From: Lachnospiraceae bacterium
GTDB lineage: Bacteria > Bacillota > Clostridia > Lachnospirales > Lachnospiraceae
Length of the DNA stretch: 36,015 bases
Direction of reading: 5' to 3'
Assembly (NCBI GenBank): GCA_022774705.1
Contig: JALFLM010000120.1
Location: forward strand, 1 to 36,015
Under the pieces are notes generated by a model. It saw only the letters and a program-made list of their open reading frames with translations. It had not been told where the DNA came from and did not search any database. This document shows, in pieces, positions 1 through 7,922 of the stretch (position 1 is the first letter of the stretch; every line of letters begins with the position of its first letter). The position numbers were made by a program, and so were the translations under genes.

Positions 1-795
1 ATGGCCTGTCTGTGTAAAATCGCCCGGGGAGACGGAACAGATCAGCATGCAGCCTTCCTGCAGCTTTTCAATCATCGTCCCCTCGGATACAGCAATATCC
101 TGCGCCTGCAGACCGTAATTCCAGCAGCCGTCTGTCATAAGAGACCAGGCTGTACCGGCGCCTTCCGTGTAATATCCGTTCTCCATGGCGTACATGGCAA
201 CTGCGGCAGGCGTCGCTTCCTTATTGCCGGTAAGCGCCACTGCTGCCATGGAAAGGCAGGTGGGACCGCAGCCTGACAGGGCCATCATGCTTCTTCCGTA
301 GGGAACTGCCCCCCATCGTTTGTCCCACTGAAGGAACAGAGGATTTTCCTTTTCACATTCTTCCTCTGTCAGACGGGCTTCCCACGCCGCCTCCTCCGTA
401 TTCAGACCATTCCTTACCAGTTCCGGGTAACTGTAAACAAAATCAACCGTCTCCACATTTCTTGAGAGAAGTTCCAGCAGCTCCTCCGGATAGGAATCCG
501 TATGTGACTGAATGTATCTGATCTTCTCGGAACTTTTTGTCAGATCCGGTTCATTGCCGGCAGATAACGCATCCTGCATGGAAGACAGCGTCTGTGAATC
601 AGCCCCCGTCGTCTCGGCTGCCTCAGCCGATATCACCTGACCATCTCCGGCACCCGCATTTTTATTCTTTAAATCGTTATCGCCGCGATTCCAGTAGGAT
701 GAAATCCCCAGTGCCGCGTTGATGAACAAACACACTCCTGCGATAATCATAACAACGCACAGCAGCATGTTTCTGTGATGTATCTCTCTGTTCAA
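1..795 (-). CDS. Membrane-anchored C39-like peptidase family protein (3' part beyond window)
   Basis: This partial gene runs off the left edge after 265 codons. The start is TTG at 795: an ATG five bases upstream hits a stop at once, and GGAGGGA at 801-807 is ideally spaced for the TTG. The product has an N-terminal hydrophobic anchor (about residues 9-30), a low-complexity linker, then a papain-like C39_2 domain. The domain opens with LQWDKRWG (155-162) and carries GCGPTC, with the likely catalytic Cys176. The last residue inside the window is the His of the GH motif that usually supplies the catalytic histidine. It was not possible to tell whether it is a bacteriocin processor, a cell-wall hydrolase or another cysteine hydrolase. 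It follows the VanRS-like pair on the same strand after a 200-bp gap that holds a perfect -10 hexamer (TATAAT) but no clear -35, so it may be a regulated target of that pair. Confidence 0.72.
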   Translation of the reverse strand, partial: MNREIHHRNMLLCVVMIIAGVCLFINAALGISSYWNRGDNDLKNKNAGAGDGQVISAEAAETTGADSQTLSSMQDALSAGNEPDLTKSSEKIRYIQSHTDSYPEELLELLSRNVETVDFVYSYPELVRNGLNTEEAAWEARLTEEECEKENPLFLQWDKRWGAVPYGRSMMALSGCGPTCLSMAAVALTGNKEATPAAVAMYAMENGYYTEGAGTAWSLMTDGCWNYGLQAQDIAVSEGTMIEKLQEGCMLICSVSPGDFTQTGH

Positions 796-995
796 ATCAT
801 TCCCTCCAATCTTACACTTCCAGTATGCCCGGTTTCCTTCCAGATTATTCCACCCGGTTTATAACAGAATGATACCCTTATTATAACCTTTTTCACCGGT
901 CATGTGTTTTATATTCGTATAAGACTTTCTTTCATTTTCACTAAATAAATCTCACGTTTTTCTTAACTATTCGGCAGAGCATGATCGAAAATATA

Positions 996-2159
996 TTAAT
1001 CCGGCAGAAAGATTTCAAAGATGATTTTCCCGTCCCTGCTGGAGGCGCGGATCGTTCCTTTATGAAGTTCCACGATTTCTTTTGCAATAGCAAGACCAAG
1101 ACCGGCGCCGCCGCTGCCGGAAGCTCTGGAAGAATCCAGGCGGAAAAACTGTTCAAACAGCCGGTCCAGCTTGTCCTTCGGTATGGTATTGCCGTAATTC
1201 AGAAACGTAATGCGGAGCCCCTTTTCCCCGCTCTCCAGAGTAATGGTAATCTCCGTATCCAGATAACTGTAATTGACCGCATTACGCAGCAGATTGTCAA
1301 ATACCCGCTGCATCTTGTCACCGTCACAGCAGAACTGCACATCGGCCGGAGCATTCAGGCTGCAGGTCAGTCTTTTCTCCGCCAGCATGGGAGAAAATTC
1401 GTACACCAGCTGCTCCAGCAGACGGGTCATATTGATATTGCCCAGTTCCAGCGTAATATGTGTCAGATTAAATCTTGTGATTTCAAAAAATTCATTGATA
1501 AGATCTTCCAGACGTTCCGCTTTTTTCAGAGCAATCCCCAGATACTTCTGCTGCATATCCCCTGAAAGCTCCGTAGTCTCCGTCAGCAGAGTCAGATAGC
1601 CGATTACGGACGTCAGTGGTGTCTTCAGATCATGGGCAAGATAAACCACCAGATCATTTTTACGCTGCTCCGCCTCCTTGGCTGCTCTGGCATTGTTCTG
1701 CACTTCCAGCTTTACGGCATTGAGCTGGGTTTCAATCTCCTTGAAATCTCCCGGAAGTTCGATCAGTTCCTCAGAATCATCCGCGATCTTCTCCGATGCC
1801 TGCAGCGCCGAATCAAGGTAATGAACCGACTTGCGAAAAGCCTGAAAAATGATAACAATGACTCCCAGAACATATATGGTCAGCGGAATCCGGTACCGCC
1901 ACTGATCCAGCAAATGAAGTACCGTATAATAGGGGTTATTGCCCTGCCAGTAATGCTGCTGCAGAAGCTCCTTCATCTGAAGAATCACAAAAAGAAGCAC
2001 CATACAGATCCCCGTATAGATTTTCAGACGGTTCAGAGTCCGTTTCCATATCCCGGCCGCCACCGGACTGTGGAACTCCCCCGAATCCAGAATTCCTGTC
2101 CTCTTAAGCTGTTCAATCACCGTACGAAATATTTTTTTTACAAATTCTCTGAAATTCAT
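996..2159 (-). CDS. VanS-like sensor histidine kinase
   Basis: This 387-residue kinase would sense an envelope signal and phosphorylate the regulator encoded just upstream. Two hydrophobic segments (about 47-66 and 91-107) flank a short extracytoplasmic loop. A HisKA box with YLAHDLKTPLTS follows, phospho-acceptor His176. The catalytic domain has an N box (RNAVNYS), a GLGLAIAKEIVELH stretch and a short C-terminus. The dimerisation region and the EFFEITRFNL segment after it closely resemble VanS of glycopeptide-resistant bacteria. No vanH, ligase or vanX gene is nearby, so this is probably a VanS-family sensor with another job. Its start is 12 bases from the regulator's stop, so the two are one operon. 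Confidence 0.9.
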   Translation of the reverse strand: MNFREFVKKIFRTVIEQLKRTGILDSGEFHSPVAAGIWKRTLNRLKIYTGICMVLLFVILQMKELLQQHYWQGNNPYYTVLHLLDQWRYRIPLTIYVLGVIVIIFQAFRKSVHYLDSALQASEKIADDSEELIELPGDFKEIETQLNAVKLEVQNNARAAKEAEQRKNDLVVYLAHDLKTPLTSVIGYLTLLTETTELSGDMQQKYLGIALKKAERLEDLINEFFEITRFNLTHITLELGNINMTRLLEQLVYEFSPMLAEKRLTCSLNAPADVQFCCDGDKMQRVFDNLLRNAVNYSYLDTEITITLESGEKGLRITFLNYGNTIPKDKLDRLFEQFFRLDSSRASGSGGAGLGLAIAKEIVELHKGTIRASSRDGKIIFEIFLPD

Positions 2160-2171
2160 GCCGATCCCCTG

Positions 2172-2870
2172 CTACTCTATCTGATACCCAACACCCCATA
2201 CTGTCTTGATAAATTTCGGTTTTCTGGCCGGTTCCTGCAGTTTCTCCCTCAGCCGGCCGATATGTGTCATAACCGTATTGTTGTTATCGAGAAATTTTTC
2301 TCCCCACACTGCTTCAAAAAGCTCCTCTGACGAAACCACATTGCCCTGATGCTCGCAGAGATACCATAAAATATTGAACTCAATCGGCGTCAGAGATATA
2401 TTCTGCCCGTAAAGGCTGCATTTATGGGTTTTATTGTTGATCACCAGTCCCCGGATATTGTACTCCTGCACCGGCTCAGACTGAACCGCCTCCGACTGAT
2501 TGTACCTTGTATACCGGCGCAGCTGGGTCTTGACCCGCGCCAGCACTTCAATGGGTTTAAAAGGCTTCGTAATATAATCATCCGCCCCCAGAGTCAGTCC
2601 CATAATCAGATCGCTGTCATCCACCTTGGCCGTCAGCATAATAATAGGAAAAACATACTTCTCCCGCACCTTCTGGCAGACAGCAAACCCGTCAATATCC
2701 GGCAGCATAATATCCAGAAGCAGCAGATCCGGGGTCACCGTATCCAGCTGTCTCAGAAAATCCGAACCATTGTAAAATTTATATACCGTAAAACCATCAT
2801 TTTTCAGATAAAGCTCCAGTAAATCCGCAATCTCCTTCTCGTCATCCACAATCATAATCTTCTCATACAT
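2172..2870 (-). CDS. VanR-like OmpR-family response regulator
   Basis: A 232-residue two-domain regulator. The receiver domain (1-about 118) has the acidic pair D9-D10, phospho-acceptor Asp53 in LLDIMLPD and the conserved Lys102 in ITKPFKP. The C-terminal winged helix (about 135-230) ends with the usual VWGVGYQIE motif. The N-terminus strongly resembles VanR (EIADLLELYLKN). It is first in an operon with the VanS-like kinase. The 261 bases upstream, up to the end of the ABC gene, hold its promoter region; no well-spaced -35/-10 pair or clear terminator was found there. Likely targets are itself and the C39-like gene downstream, but no binding sites could be assigned by eye. Confidence 0.92.
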   Translation of the reverse strand: MYEKIMIVDDEKEIADLLELYLKNDGFTVYKFYNGSDFLRQLDTVTPDLLLLDIMLPDIDGFAVCQKVREKYVFPIIMLTAKVDDSDLIMGLTLGADDYITKPFKPIEVLARVKTQLRRYTRYNQSEAVQSEPVQEYNIRGLVINNKTHKCSLYGQNISLTPIEFNILWYLCEHQGNVVSSEELFEAVWGEKFLDNNNTVMTHIGRLREKLQEPARKPKFIKTVWGVGYQIE

Positions 2871-3131
2871 TCGATCTTCATCCTTTCGCTAATAACCCCT
2901 ATATTACAGATACAAAATGAACGTTTCAGGTTTGCATTTTCTACAAATTTCACCTGATAAAATGATATCGGACAAATAACTGAATTTCAACCCCCGTTTT
3001 TATAAAGTATTTCTAAAGATTTTATAACGTTACAGTCCAGGCTTCTACCGGGACAAAAGGTTTTGAGGTGGAATTGCAGTGATATCCTGCCTCACCGCAC
3101 TCTCCCCCGGCGAAGTCCTGAACTGCTGAAA

Positions 3132-4910
3132 CTAAGCTGAAAACTGGCTCTGATACAGTTTGTAATAGGCGCCCTGTTTTTCCATGAGCTCCTGATGGTT
3201 TCCTGCTTCCTGTATCCGGTTGTTGTCTACGTAGAAGATGCGGTCCGCGCCCCGGATTGTGGAGAGGCGGTGGGCGATGACGAAGGAGGTTCTGCCTTTC
3301 AGCAGAGCTTCAATGCCTGCCTGAACCATCATTTCCGTGTGGGTGTCGATGCTGGAGGTAGCTTCGTCCAGAATCAGGATCTGCGGGTCAGATATCATGG
3401 TACGGGCAAACGCCAGAAGCTGACGCTGTCCCACCGACAGTCTCGTTCCCCGTTCGCTGACCTCTGTGTCGTAGCCGTTTTCCATAGCCATAATAAACTC
3501 ATGGGCATGAACTGCCTTTGCTGCGGCGATCATTTCCTCCTCTGCTGCCTCCGGGCGGCCGTAACAGATATTTTCACGGATGGTACCCGTAAAGAGGAAA
3601 GAATCCTGAGTCATGACCCCCATCTGACGGCGCAGGCTGGCAAGGGTTGCCTGCCGGATATCGCAGCCGTCAATGAGAATACACCCCGAAGTTACATCGT
3701 AAAAGCGGCCGATCAGATTGACAATGGTCGTTTTTCCGGCTCCGGTAGGGCCCACCAGCGCAATCGTCTCGCCCGGCTTCACCTGAAAACTCACATCCTG
3801 CAGCACCTGTTTGTCCGGTTCATCCGTATAGGCAAAGCTCACATGTTCAAAGACGACTTCACCCTGAATCCGGGGCAGCTCGCAGGCATCCTTTCTGTCC
3901 GTAATTTCAGCAGGCGTATCCATCATGTCAAAGATACGTTCCGCTGCGGAAATATTGGTGACAATCTTATTATAGAAGCTTGCCAGATTCCGGATGGGAC
4001 TCCAGAACATTCCAATATAGGTGGAAAATGCCATGAACGTGCCGATTCCCACATTTTCGGCCCCCACAATGCGGATGCCGATGAAATACAGCAGGAATCC
4101 GCCCAGCCCCCAGGTGATCTCCACCAGAGCGCTGAACAGATCGGCCACTCTTACCGCATTTACAAAACTGGTGCGGTCCTCCTCGGAAAATACATAAAAG
4201 TCCGCTTCCGTTTCTTTTTCCGCCGCAAAGCTCTGGATTACCCGGATTCCCGAAATATCCTCATGGATAAATGCTGTCATGTTGGAGCTTTTCTTCCTGC
4301 GGATCTGCCACAGCTTGTGGGATTTGTACTGAAGCAGAAACATACATACAACCAGAACCGGCAGCGTAAGAAGCGCCGCCATAGCCAGCTTCCAGTTCTT
4401 TACAAGCATAATGGCTGCCACACCTGCCACCGTCAGCAGATCCGGCACCAGCTTCGTCACACTGTCCGCCAGCACCTCCTTCAGCGAATTTACATCGCCG
4501 ATGATTCGTGCCAGGATTTTACCGGTTGGTCTGCTGTCGAAAAAATGAAAGCTCAGGGACTGTACATGGGCGTACAGTTCGCCCCGAATGGTCAGCAGCA
4601 CCCGGTTGGTGATATCCTCCATAATCATCATGCTCTGGCGGGTACTGATCCAGAAAATCAAAAACAGTACCAGCGCAGCAGCAGACAGCCGCAGCAGCCC
4701 CTGTACATCCCTGCCTGCCACATAAACATCCACCGCCTGTTCGATCATCAGCGGTGACACCAGCGAAATCGCCAGTGTCACCAGCGTAAATGACACTGCA
4801 ATCACAAGTTCCTTTTTAAATGCAAGCAGATATCTGAACAGCCGCAGCAGTGTTTCCATCTTTGGAACCTCGCGCTGCAATTCATCCTGCCCTGCCGAAT
4901 TTACTGACAT
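3132..4910 (-). CDS. ABC exporter half-transporter, canonical-Walker-B subunit (BmrD/TM288-like)
   Basis: A 592-residue fused membrane-ATPase half-transporter, the second gene of a heterodimeric exporter. About six membrane helices (35-310) precede the nucleotide-binding domain. Motifs are Walker A GPTGAGKTT, a Q-loop (MTQDSFLF), an ABC signature that reads LSVGQ rather than LSGGQ, Walker B ILILDEATSS with catalytic Glu, and the H-loop IAHRLST. In heterodimeric exporters such as BmrCD and TM287/288 one composite site is degenerate. The odd signature here pairs with the degenerate Walker B of the partner encoded upstream. The start overlaps the partner's stop by 10 bases, so the two are translationally coupled. 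Substrate unknown; multidrug or peptide export is the family expectation. Confidence 0.93.
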   Translation of the reverse strand: MSVNSAGQDELQREVPKMETLLRLFRYLLAFKKELVIAVSFTLVTLAISLVSPLMIEQAVDVYVAGRDVQGLLRLSAAALVLFLIFWISTRQSMMIMEDITNRVLLTIRGELYAHVQSLSFHFFDSRPTGKILARIIGDVNSLKEVLADSVTKLVPDLLTVAGVAAIMLVKNWKLAMAALLTLPVLVVCMFLLQYKSHKLWQIRRKKSSNMTAFIHEDISGIRVIQSFAAEKETEADFYVFSEEDRTSFVNAVRVADLFSALVEITWGLGGFLLYFIGIRIVGAENVGIGTFMAFSTYIGMFWSPIRNLASFYNKIVTNISAAERIFDMMDTPAEITDRKDACELPRIQGEVVFEHVSFAYTDEPDKQVLQDVSFQVKPGETIALVGPTGAGKTTIVNLIGRFYDVTSGCILIDGCDIRQATLASLRRQMGVMTQDSFLFTGTIRENICYGRPEAAEEEMIAAAKAVHAHEFIMAMENGYDTEVSERGTRLSVGQRQLLAFARTMISDPQILILDEATSSIDTHTEMMVQAGIEALLKGRTSFVIAHRLSTIRGADRIFYVDNNRIQEAGNHQELMEKQGAYYKLYQSQFSA

Positions 4911-6709
4911 ACTGATTCCCCCTCTTCTGATATTTTATTAACCGTACTGTGTTCTTCTCTGCCATTTTCTCCCTGTGCGTCCGCATTCTCACCGGTATTG
5001 TCTCCGTACTGGACACACCAGGTTTCGTAATATTTTCCTCTCCGCTTCATCAGTTCCTCGTGGTTTCCCCGCTCTGCTACCTGTCCGTGATCCAGAATAA
5101 TGATCTCATCCGCATCCCGGACAGAGGAAATCCGGTGTCCGATAACAATTTTTGTCATTTCACCCACATCCTTCAGGTTTTTCTGAAGCATTTTTTCTGT
5201 TTCCATATCCAGTGCGGAAGTTGCGTCATCCAGCACCAGAACCGGCGCATGCCGGGCGATGGCACGGGCAATGGACAGCCTCTGTTTCTGTCCGCCGGAA
5301 AGTCCGACGCCCCGTTCTCCCACCACCGTTTCGTATTGCTGTGACAGATGGCTGACAAACCGGTGTGCACCGGCCTTTTTCACCGCCCATTTCACTGTTT
5401 CCGAATCCATTTCCGATTTCCTCCCTGTCTTTACATTCCGGTCTATGGTATCGGAAAACAGGAAAACATCCTGCGACACCACCGAAACGGCTGCGCGCAG
5501 CCGGTCCAGAGGCAGCCTTCGGATATCGATTCCGTCCAGCAGGATCCTGCCGCCGCTCACATCATAAAACCGCTGCAGCAGATTGACGATGGTGCTCTTC
5601 CCCGATCCGGTCACCCCCATAATTCCAAGGGTACTGCCCGGGCGCAGGGAAAAACTGACATCTTTCAGGATGGCGTGCCCGTCCCGTTCCAGAGTTACAT
5701 GGTCAAATACCAGATCTCCTCTGATTCTGCCCGAACCGGTTTCCGGTTCTTCCGGTGAACAGATCACCGGCTGCGTATCTCCCACTTTGCGGATCTTCTT
5801 CCAGGAAGCAAAAGCAGAAGCAATATCGCTGCTGAGCCAGCCCAGAATCTCCATGGGCCAGATTACGTTGTTGGCATACTCGGAGAAAGCACCCAGTTCT
5901 CCCAGCGTCAGTCTGTCACCGATTACCAGAAAGCCTCCCGCAATAATCACCGACAGCAGCATCACTTTTCCCAGAAAGGAAATCACCGGCTGATGATTGG
6001 CCGTAATCCTGGCATCCTGCATATTCAGATTGTAGAATTGTTTATTATGACTGTTGAATTTCTCAATTTCACAGGACTCTCTGGCAAATGCCTTCACTGT
6101 ACGAACCCCGGACAGATTCTCCTGTGCAATGGTATTCAGTCTGGCAGTCTCCTCACTGATCTCATCGAATACAACTCCCAGCTTCCGCTCCATCCGGACG
6201 GCGCAGACTCCGATCACCGGCAGCACCAGCAGAGGAATCAGCGTAAGCAGCGGACTGATCTGAAACATGCAGAACAGAACCATCACCGTATGAACCAGCG
6301 CCTCCACCGCCAGAATGCCGACAAATCCCACCGCTACCCAGACTCTGTCCACATCGTCCTTCATTCTGGAAAGCAGTTCGCCCGTATTGTGCTCATCAAA
6401 AAAGTCCATGGACAGCGACTGAATATGATGAAACAGATCACGCCGCATATCACGTCCCACCGTGATTCCCACGTAATCATATGTAAATTCCTTGGCATAC
6501 TGAAAAACAGCCCGCCCCAGCCCGATTCCGATCAGGCCAAGCAGCAGCTTCATCAGCAGCTCCATCCTCCCGCCGATGATTACGTCATTGATAATATGCT
6601 TCGTAATCTGCGGCGCCATCATGTCCAGGCAGATGCTGATCAGCATGGCGATCAGACCGAACAGATACAGCTTCCAGTACCGCCTCATGTAATATGTCAA
6701 TGGTTTCAT
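4901..6709 (-). CDS. ABC exporter half-transporter, degenerate-site subunit (BmrC/TM287-like)
   Basis: This is the first gene of the exporter pair, 602 residues when started at ATG 6709 (MKPLTYYMRRYW). That ATG follows GGGGAGGAAG at 6718-6727. The frame stays open for about 100 codons further upstream, but that part crosses an intrinsic terminator and lacks a usable start, so it is taken as leader. The NBD has Walker A GVTGSGKST, signature LSGGQKQ, Walker B VLVLDDATSA with Asp in place of the catalytic Glu, and H-loop IGHRISS. The Glu-to-Asp change marks the non-hydrolysing site seen in BmrC and TM287. Regulation probably works through the long leader. Confidence 0.92.
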   Translation of the reverse strand: MKPLTYYMRRYWKLYLFGLIAMLISICLDMMAPQITKHIINDVIIGGRMELLMKLLLGLIGIGLGRAVFQYAKEFTYDYVGITVGRDMRRDLFHHIQSLSMDFFDEHNTGELLSRMKDDVDRVWVAVGFVGILAVEALVHTVMVLFCMFQISPLLTLIPLLVLPVIGVCAVRMERKLGVVFDEISEETARLNTIAQENLSGVRTVKAFARESCEIEKFNSHNKQFYNLNMQDARITANHQPVISFLGKVMLLSVIIAGGFLVIGDRLTLGELGAFSEYANNVIWPMEILGWLSSDIASAFASWKKIRKVGDTQPVICSPEEPETGSGRIRGDLVFDHVTLERDGHAILKDVSFSLRPGSTLGIMGVTGSGKSTIVNLLQRFYDVSGGRILLDGIDIRRLPLDRLRAAVSVVSQDVFLFSDTIDRNVKTGRKSEMDSETVKWAVKKAGAHRFVSHLSQQYETVVGERGVGLSGGQKQRLSIARAIARHAPVLVLDDATSALDMETEKMLQKNLKDVGEMTKIVIGHRISSVRDADEIIILDHGQVAERGNHEELMKRRGKYYETWCVQYGDNTGENADAQGENGREEHSTVNKISEEGESVCQ

Positions 6710-6755
6710 AAATGATCTTCCTCCCCTCATCAAACAAATAAAGATTAATCTGAAC

Positions 6756-6790
6756 AAAAAAATCCGAAGGTCAACCGGACCCTCGGATTT
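6756..6790 (-). terminator. Intrinsic terminator in the ABC leader (attenuator candidate)
   Basis: On the minus strand an 8-bp outer stem AAATCCGA/TCGGATTT, extended past one mismatch by four more pairs, closes a 5-nt loop and runs into seven T residues. It lies about 30 bases upstream of the ABC ribosome binding site and about 450 bases downstream of the promoter. Transcripts must read through it to reach the transporter genes, so it is placed as an attenuator rather than a gene-end terminator. Confidence 0.75.
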
Positions 6791-6800
6791 GTATATGTTC

Positions 6801-6920
6801 TTATGAAACTGCGGCAGATATAACGACACGCTGCAAAAGCATCCGCATACCGTAAAGACCTTCATACACTGTAAAGGTCTCACATCTTGTAAAGACATCA
6901 CATCTTGTAAAGACATCCAT
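6801..6920 (-). CDS. Candidate 39-residue leader peptide with internal repeats
   Basis: An open frame starting ATG at 6920 and ending TAA at 6801-6803, about ten bases before the attenuator stem. The 18-bp repeats beneath it give the peptide the repeated hexads DVFTRC, DVFTRC and ETFTVY. There is no convincing Shine-Dalgarno sequence. The same repeats are also open in the frame that continues into the ABC gene (there reading MSLQDV twice). Its position resembles a ribosome-stalling leader peptide, but expression is not shown by the sequence and it may be chance. Confidence 0.3.
   Translation of the reverse strand: MDVFTRCDVFTRCETFTVYEGLYGMRMLLQRVVISAAVS
6844..6915 (-). repeat. Four 18-bp tandem repeats in the ABC leader
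   Basis: Four consecutive 18-bp units at 6898-6915, 6880-6897, 6862-6879 and 6844-6861. The first two are identical (TGTCTTTACAAGATGTGA on the minus strand). The third and fourth diverge but keep the CTTTAC core. The 18-bp period is a multiple of three, so the reading frames through the array are preserved. Confidence 0.85.
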
Positions 6921-7029
6921 ACACTACCATGACATCCGCCCGTGAGAAAACCGATGCCACAGCGCAAAAAAGCCGCAGTCCATACGAACCGCGGCTGGTG
7001 ATTCAGAATCATCCCGACAAAAATAAGTG

Positions 7030-7140
7030 TCAGAATCCCTGCCAGATACAGAACCGGCTGTCCGTTTGACTGATATGTTTATAAAATTCAAAGTCTGAAA
7101 ACCTTCTGACATCTGCTGCGAAATATAAATTAATTGCCAT
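7030..7140 (-). CDS. Candidate 36-residue leader ORF upstream of the ABC exporter
   Basis: ATG at 7140 follows a very strong AAAGGAGG with 7-base spacing and is the first translatable frame in the transcript from the promoter at 7240-7268. It encodes 36 residues starting MAINLYFAADVRRF and stops with TGA at 7030-7032. I do not recognise the peptide. A bmrB-like role as a translated sensor of ribosome inhibitors is plausible. It could instead be the relic of a larger frameshifted gene: the neighbouring frame just downstream encodes a hydrophobic stretch (LYLAGILTLIFVGMI). Confidence 0.5.
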   Translation of the reverse strand: MAINLYFAADVRRFSDFEFYKHISQTDSRFCIWQGF

Positions 7141-7239
7141 GTGACAGCCTCCTTTCTCAAAATAAGTTCTGATTTCCGGTTACAACTCAGCCGACGCATC
7201 TGTTCTCTGTAAAAATACGGCAGATGCGCAACTGTATCT

Positions 7240-7268
7240 ATGATAAACGGGAAGCGTACTTGTGTCAA
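7240..7268 (-). promoter_or_regulatory. Sigma-A-type promoter of the ABC exporter leader
   Basis: On the minus strand a perfect -35 TTGACA (7263-7268) lies 17 bp from TATCAT (7240-7245). Transcription would start near 7233, giving about 520 nt of leader before the first ABC start codon. The -35 is 34 bp from the -35 of the divergent Hsp20 promoter. Confidence 0.75.
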
Positions 7269-7302
7269 TAGAAATTTTTTTAAAATTTTTTCAAAAAAGG
7301 TG

Positions 7303-7331
7303 TTGACATTTTCCTTGTGTTGTTATATAAC
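7303..7331 (+). promoter_or_regulatory. Promoter of the Hsp20 gene
   Basis: A perfect -35 TTGACA (7303-7308), a 17-bp spacer and -10 TATAAC (7326-7331) give a strong housekeeping-type promoter. The -10 sits inside a palindrome (7320-7342), so it is probably repressed under normal conditions. Confidence 0.8.
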
Positions 7332-7342
7332 ATATATAACAA
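7320..7342. promoter_or_regulatory. Palindromic operator over the Hsp20 -10 box
   Basis: Perfect 9-bp inverted repeat TTGTTATAT / ATATAACAA with a 5-bp centre covering the -10 hexamer. No CIRCE sequence (the HrcA operator) is present. The palindrome suggests a dimeric repressor whose gene is not next door. Confidence 0.6.
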
Positions 7343-7440
7343 ATAAAACAAATAACACATTGGAGCCATTCCGAATCAGGTTTTCCTCTTTCCCGGTTCC
7401 ATGTGCCATCTATAGTTATCTATATAAGGAGGAATTGATT

Positions 7441-7881
7441 ATGTTAGTACCCAGTATTTTTTCAAACAGATTTTTTAATGATTTCTTTGAAGATGCATTC
7501 CAGCCCTTCAGTGGCAGCTATTCCACCTCTGACAGCACAAACGGCCTGATGAGTGCCGATGTGAAAGAATACGATGACAAGTACCTGATGGATCTGGAGC
7601 TTCCCGGATACCAGAAAGAAGATGTACACGCTCAGCTGAAAAACGGCTACCTGATCATTCAGGCACAGCGTTCCGAGAACAATGACCAGAAGGACGATGC
7701 AGGACATTATATCCGCAGAGAACGTTTCAGCGGCAGCTGCCAGAGAAGCTTCTATGTAGGCAAGGATGTGAAAGAAAGCGATATCTCTGCTTCCTTTAAG
7801 GATGGTGTTCTGACACTGCAGATTCCGAAGATTCAGGCAGTTCCCGCAGAGGATACAGCAAAGTATATCAGCATCAACTGA
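7441..7881 (+). CDS. Hsp20/alpha-crystallin family small heat-shock protein
   Basis: A 146-residue small heat-shock protein, an ATP-independent holdase that keeps unfolding proteins soluble in the cytoplasm. The start MLVPSIFSNRFF is set by GGAGGA seven bases upstream of ATG 7441. A short N-terminal arm rich in Phe precedes the alpha-crystallin domain (about 36-135), with the family signatures LPGYQKEDV and GVLTLQIPK. It ends with a short tail. It stands alone between the divergent ABC leader and the convergent glycerate kinase gene. Confidence 0.93.
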   Translation: MLVPSIFSNRFFNDFFEDAFQPFSGSYSTSDSTNGLMSADVKEYDDKYLMDLELPGYQKEDVHAQLKNGYLIIQAQRSENNDQKDDAGHYIRRERFSGSCQRSFYVGKDVKESDISASFKDGVLTLQIPKIQAVPAEDTAKYISIN

Positions 7882-7922
7882 TCTTCCGGTAACGATTCGG
7901 AACGGTTCAATCGGAGGATATT

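Noticed and set aside
996-2870. Glycopeptide-resistance operon
   Set aside because: Only VanR/VanS-like genes are present; no vanH, D-Ala-D-Lac ligase or vanX in the window.
3040-3131. Terminator after the second ABC gene
   Set aside because: Only a weak GAGG/CCTC pairing without a clear U-tract; not supported.
3195-4757. Long plus-strand open frame opposite the ABC gene (520 codons)
   Set aside because: Antisense to a clear ABC transporter with intact motifs; composition is His/Arg-rich and shows no domain. It is a shadow of codon bias.
6710-7012. N-terminal extension of the first ABC gene to 703 residues
   Set aside because: The extension crosses an intrinsic terminator and repeats and has no ribosome binding site, while ATG 6709 has an excellent one and matches the family N-terminus.
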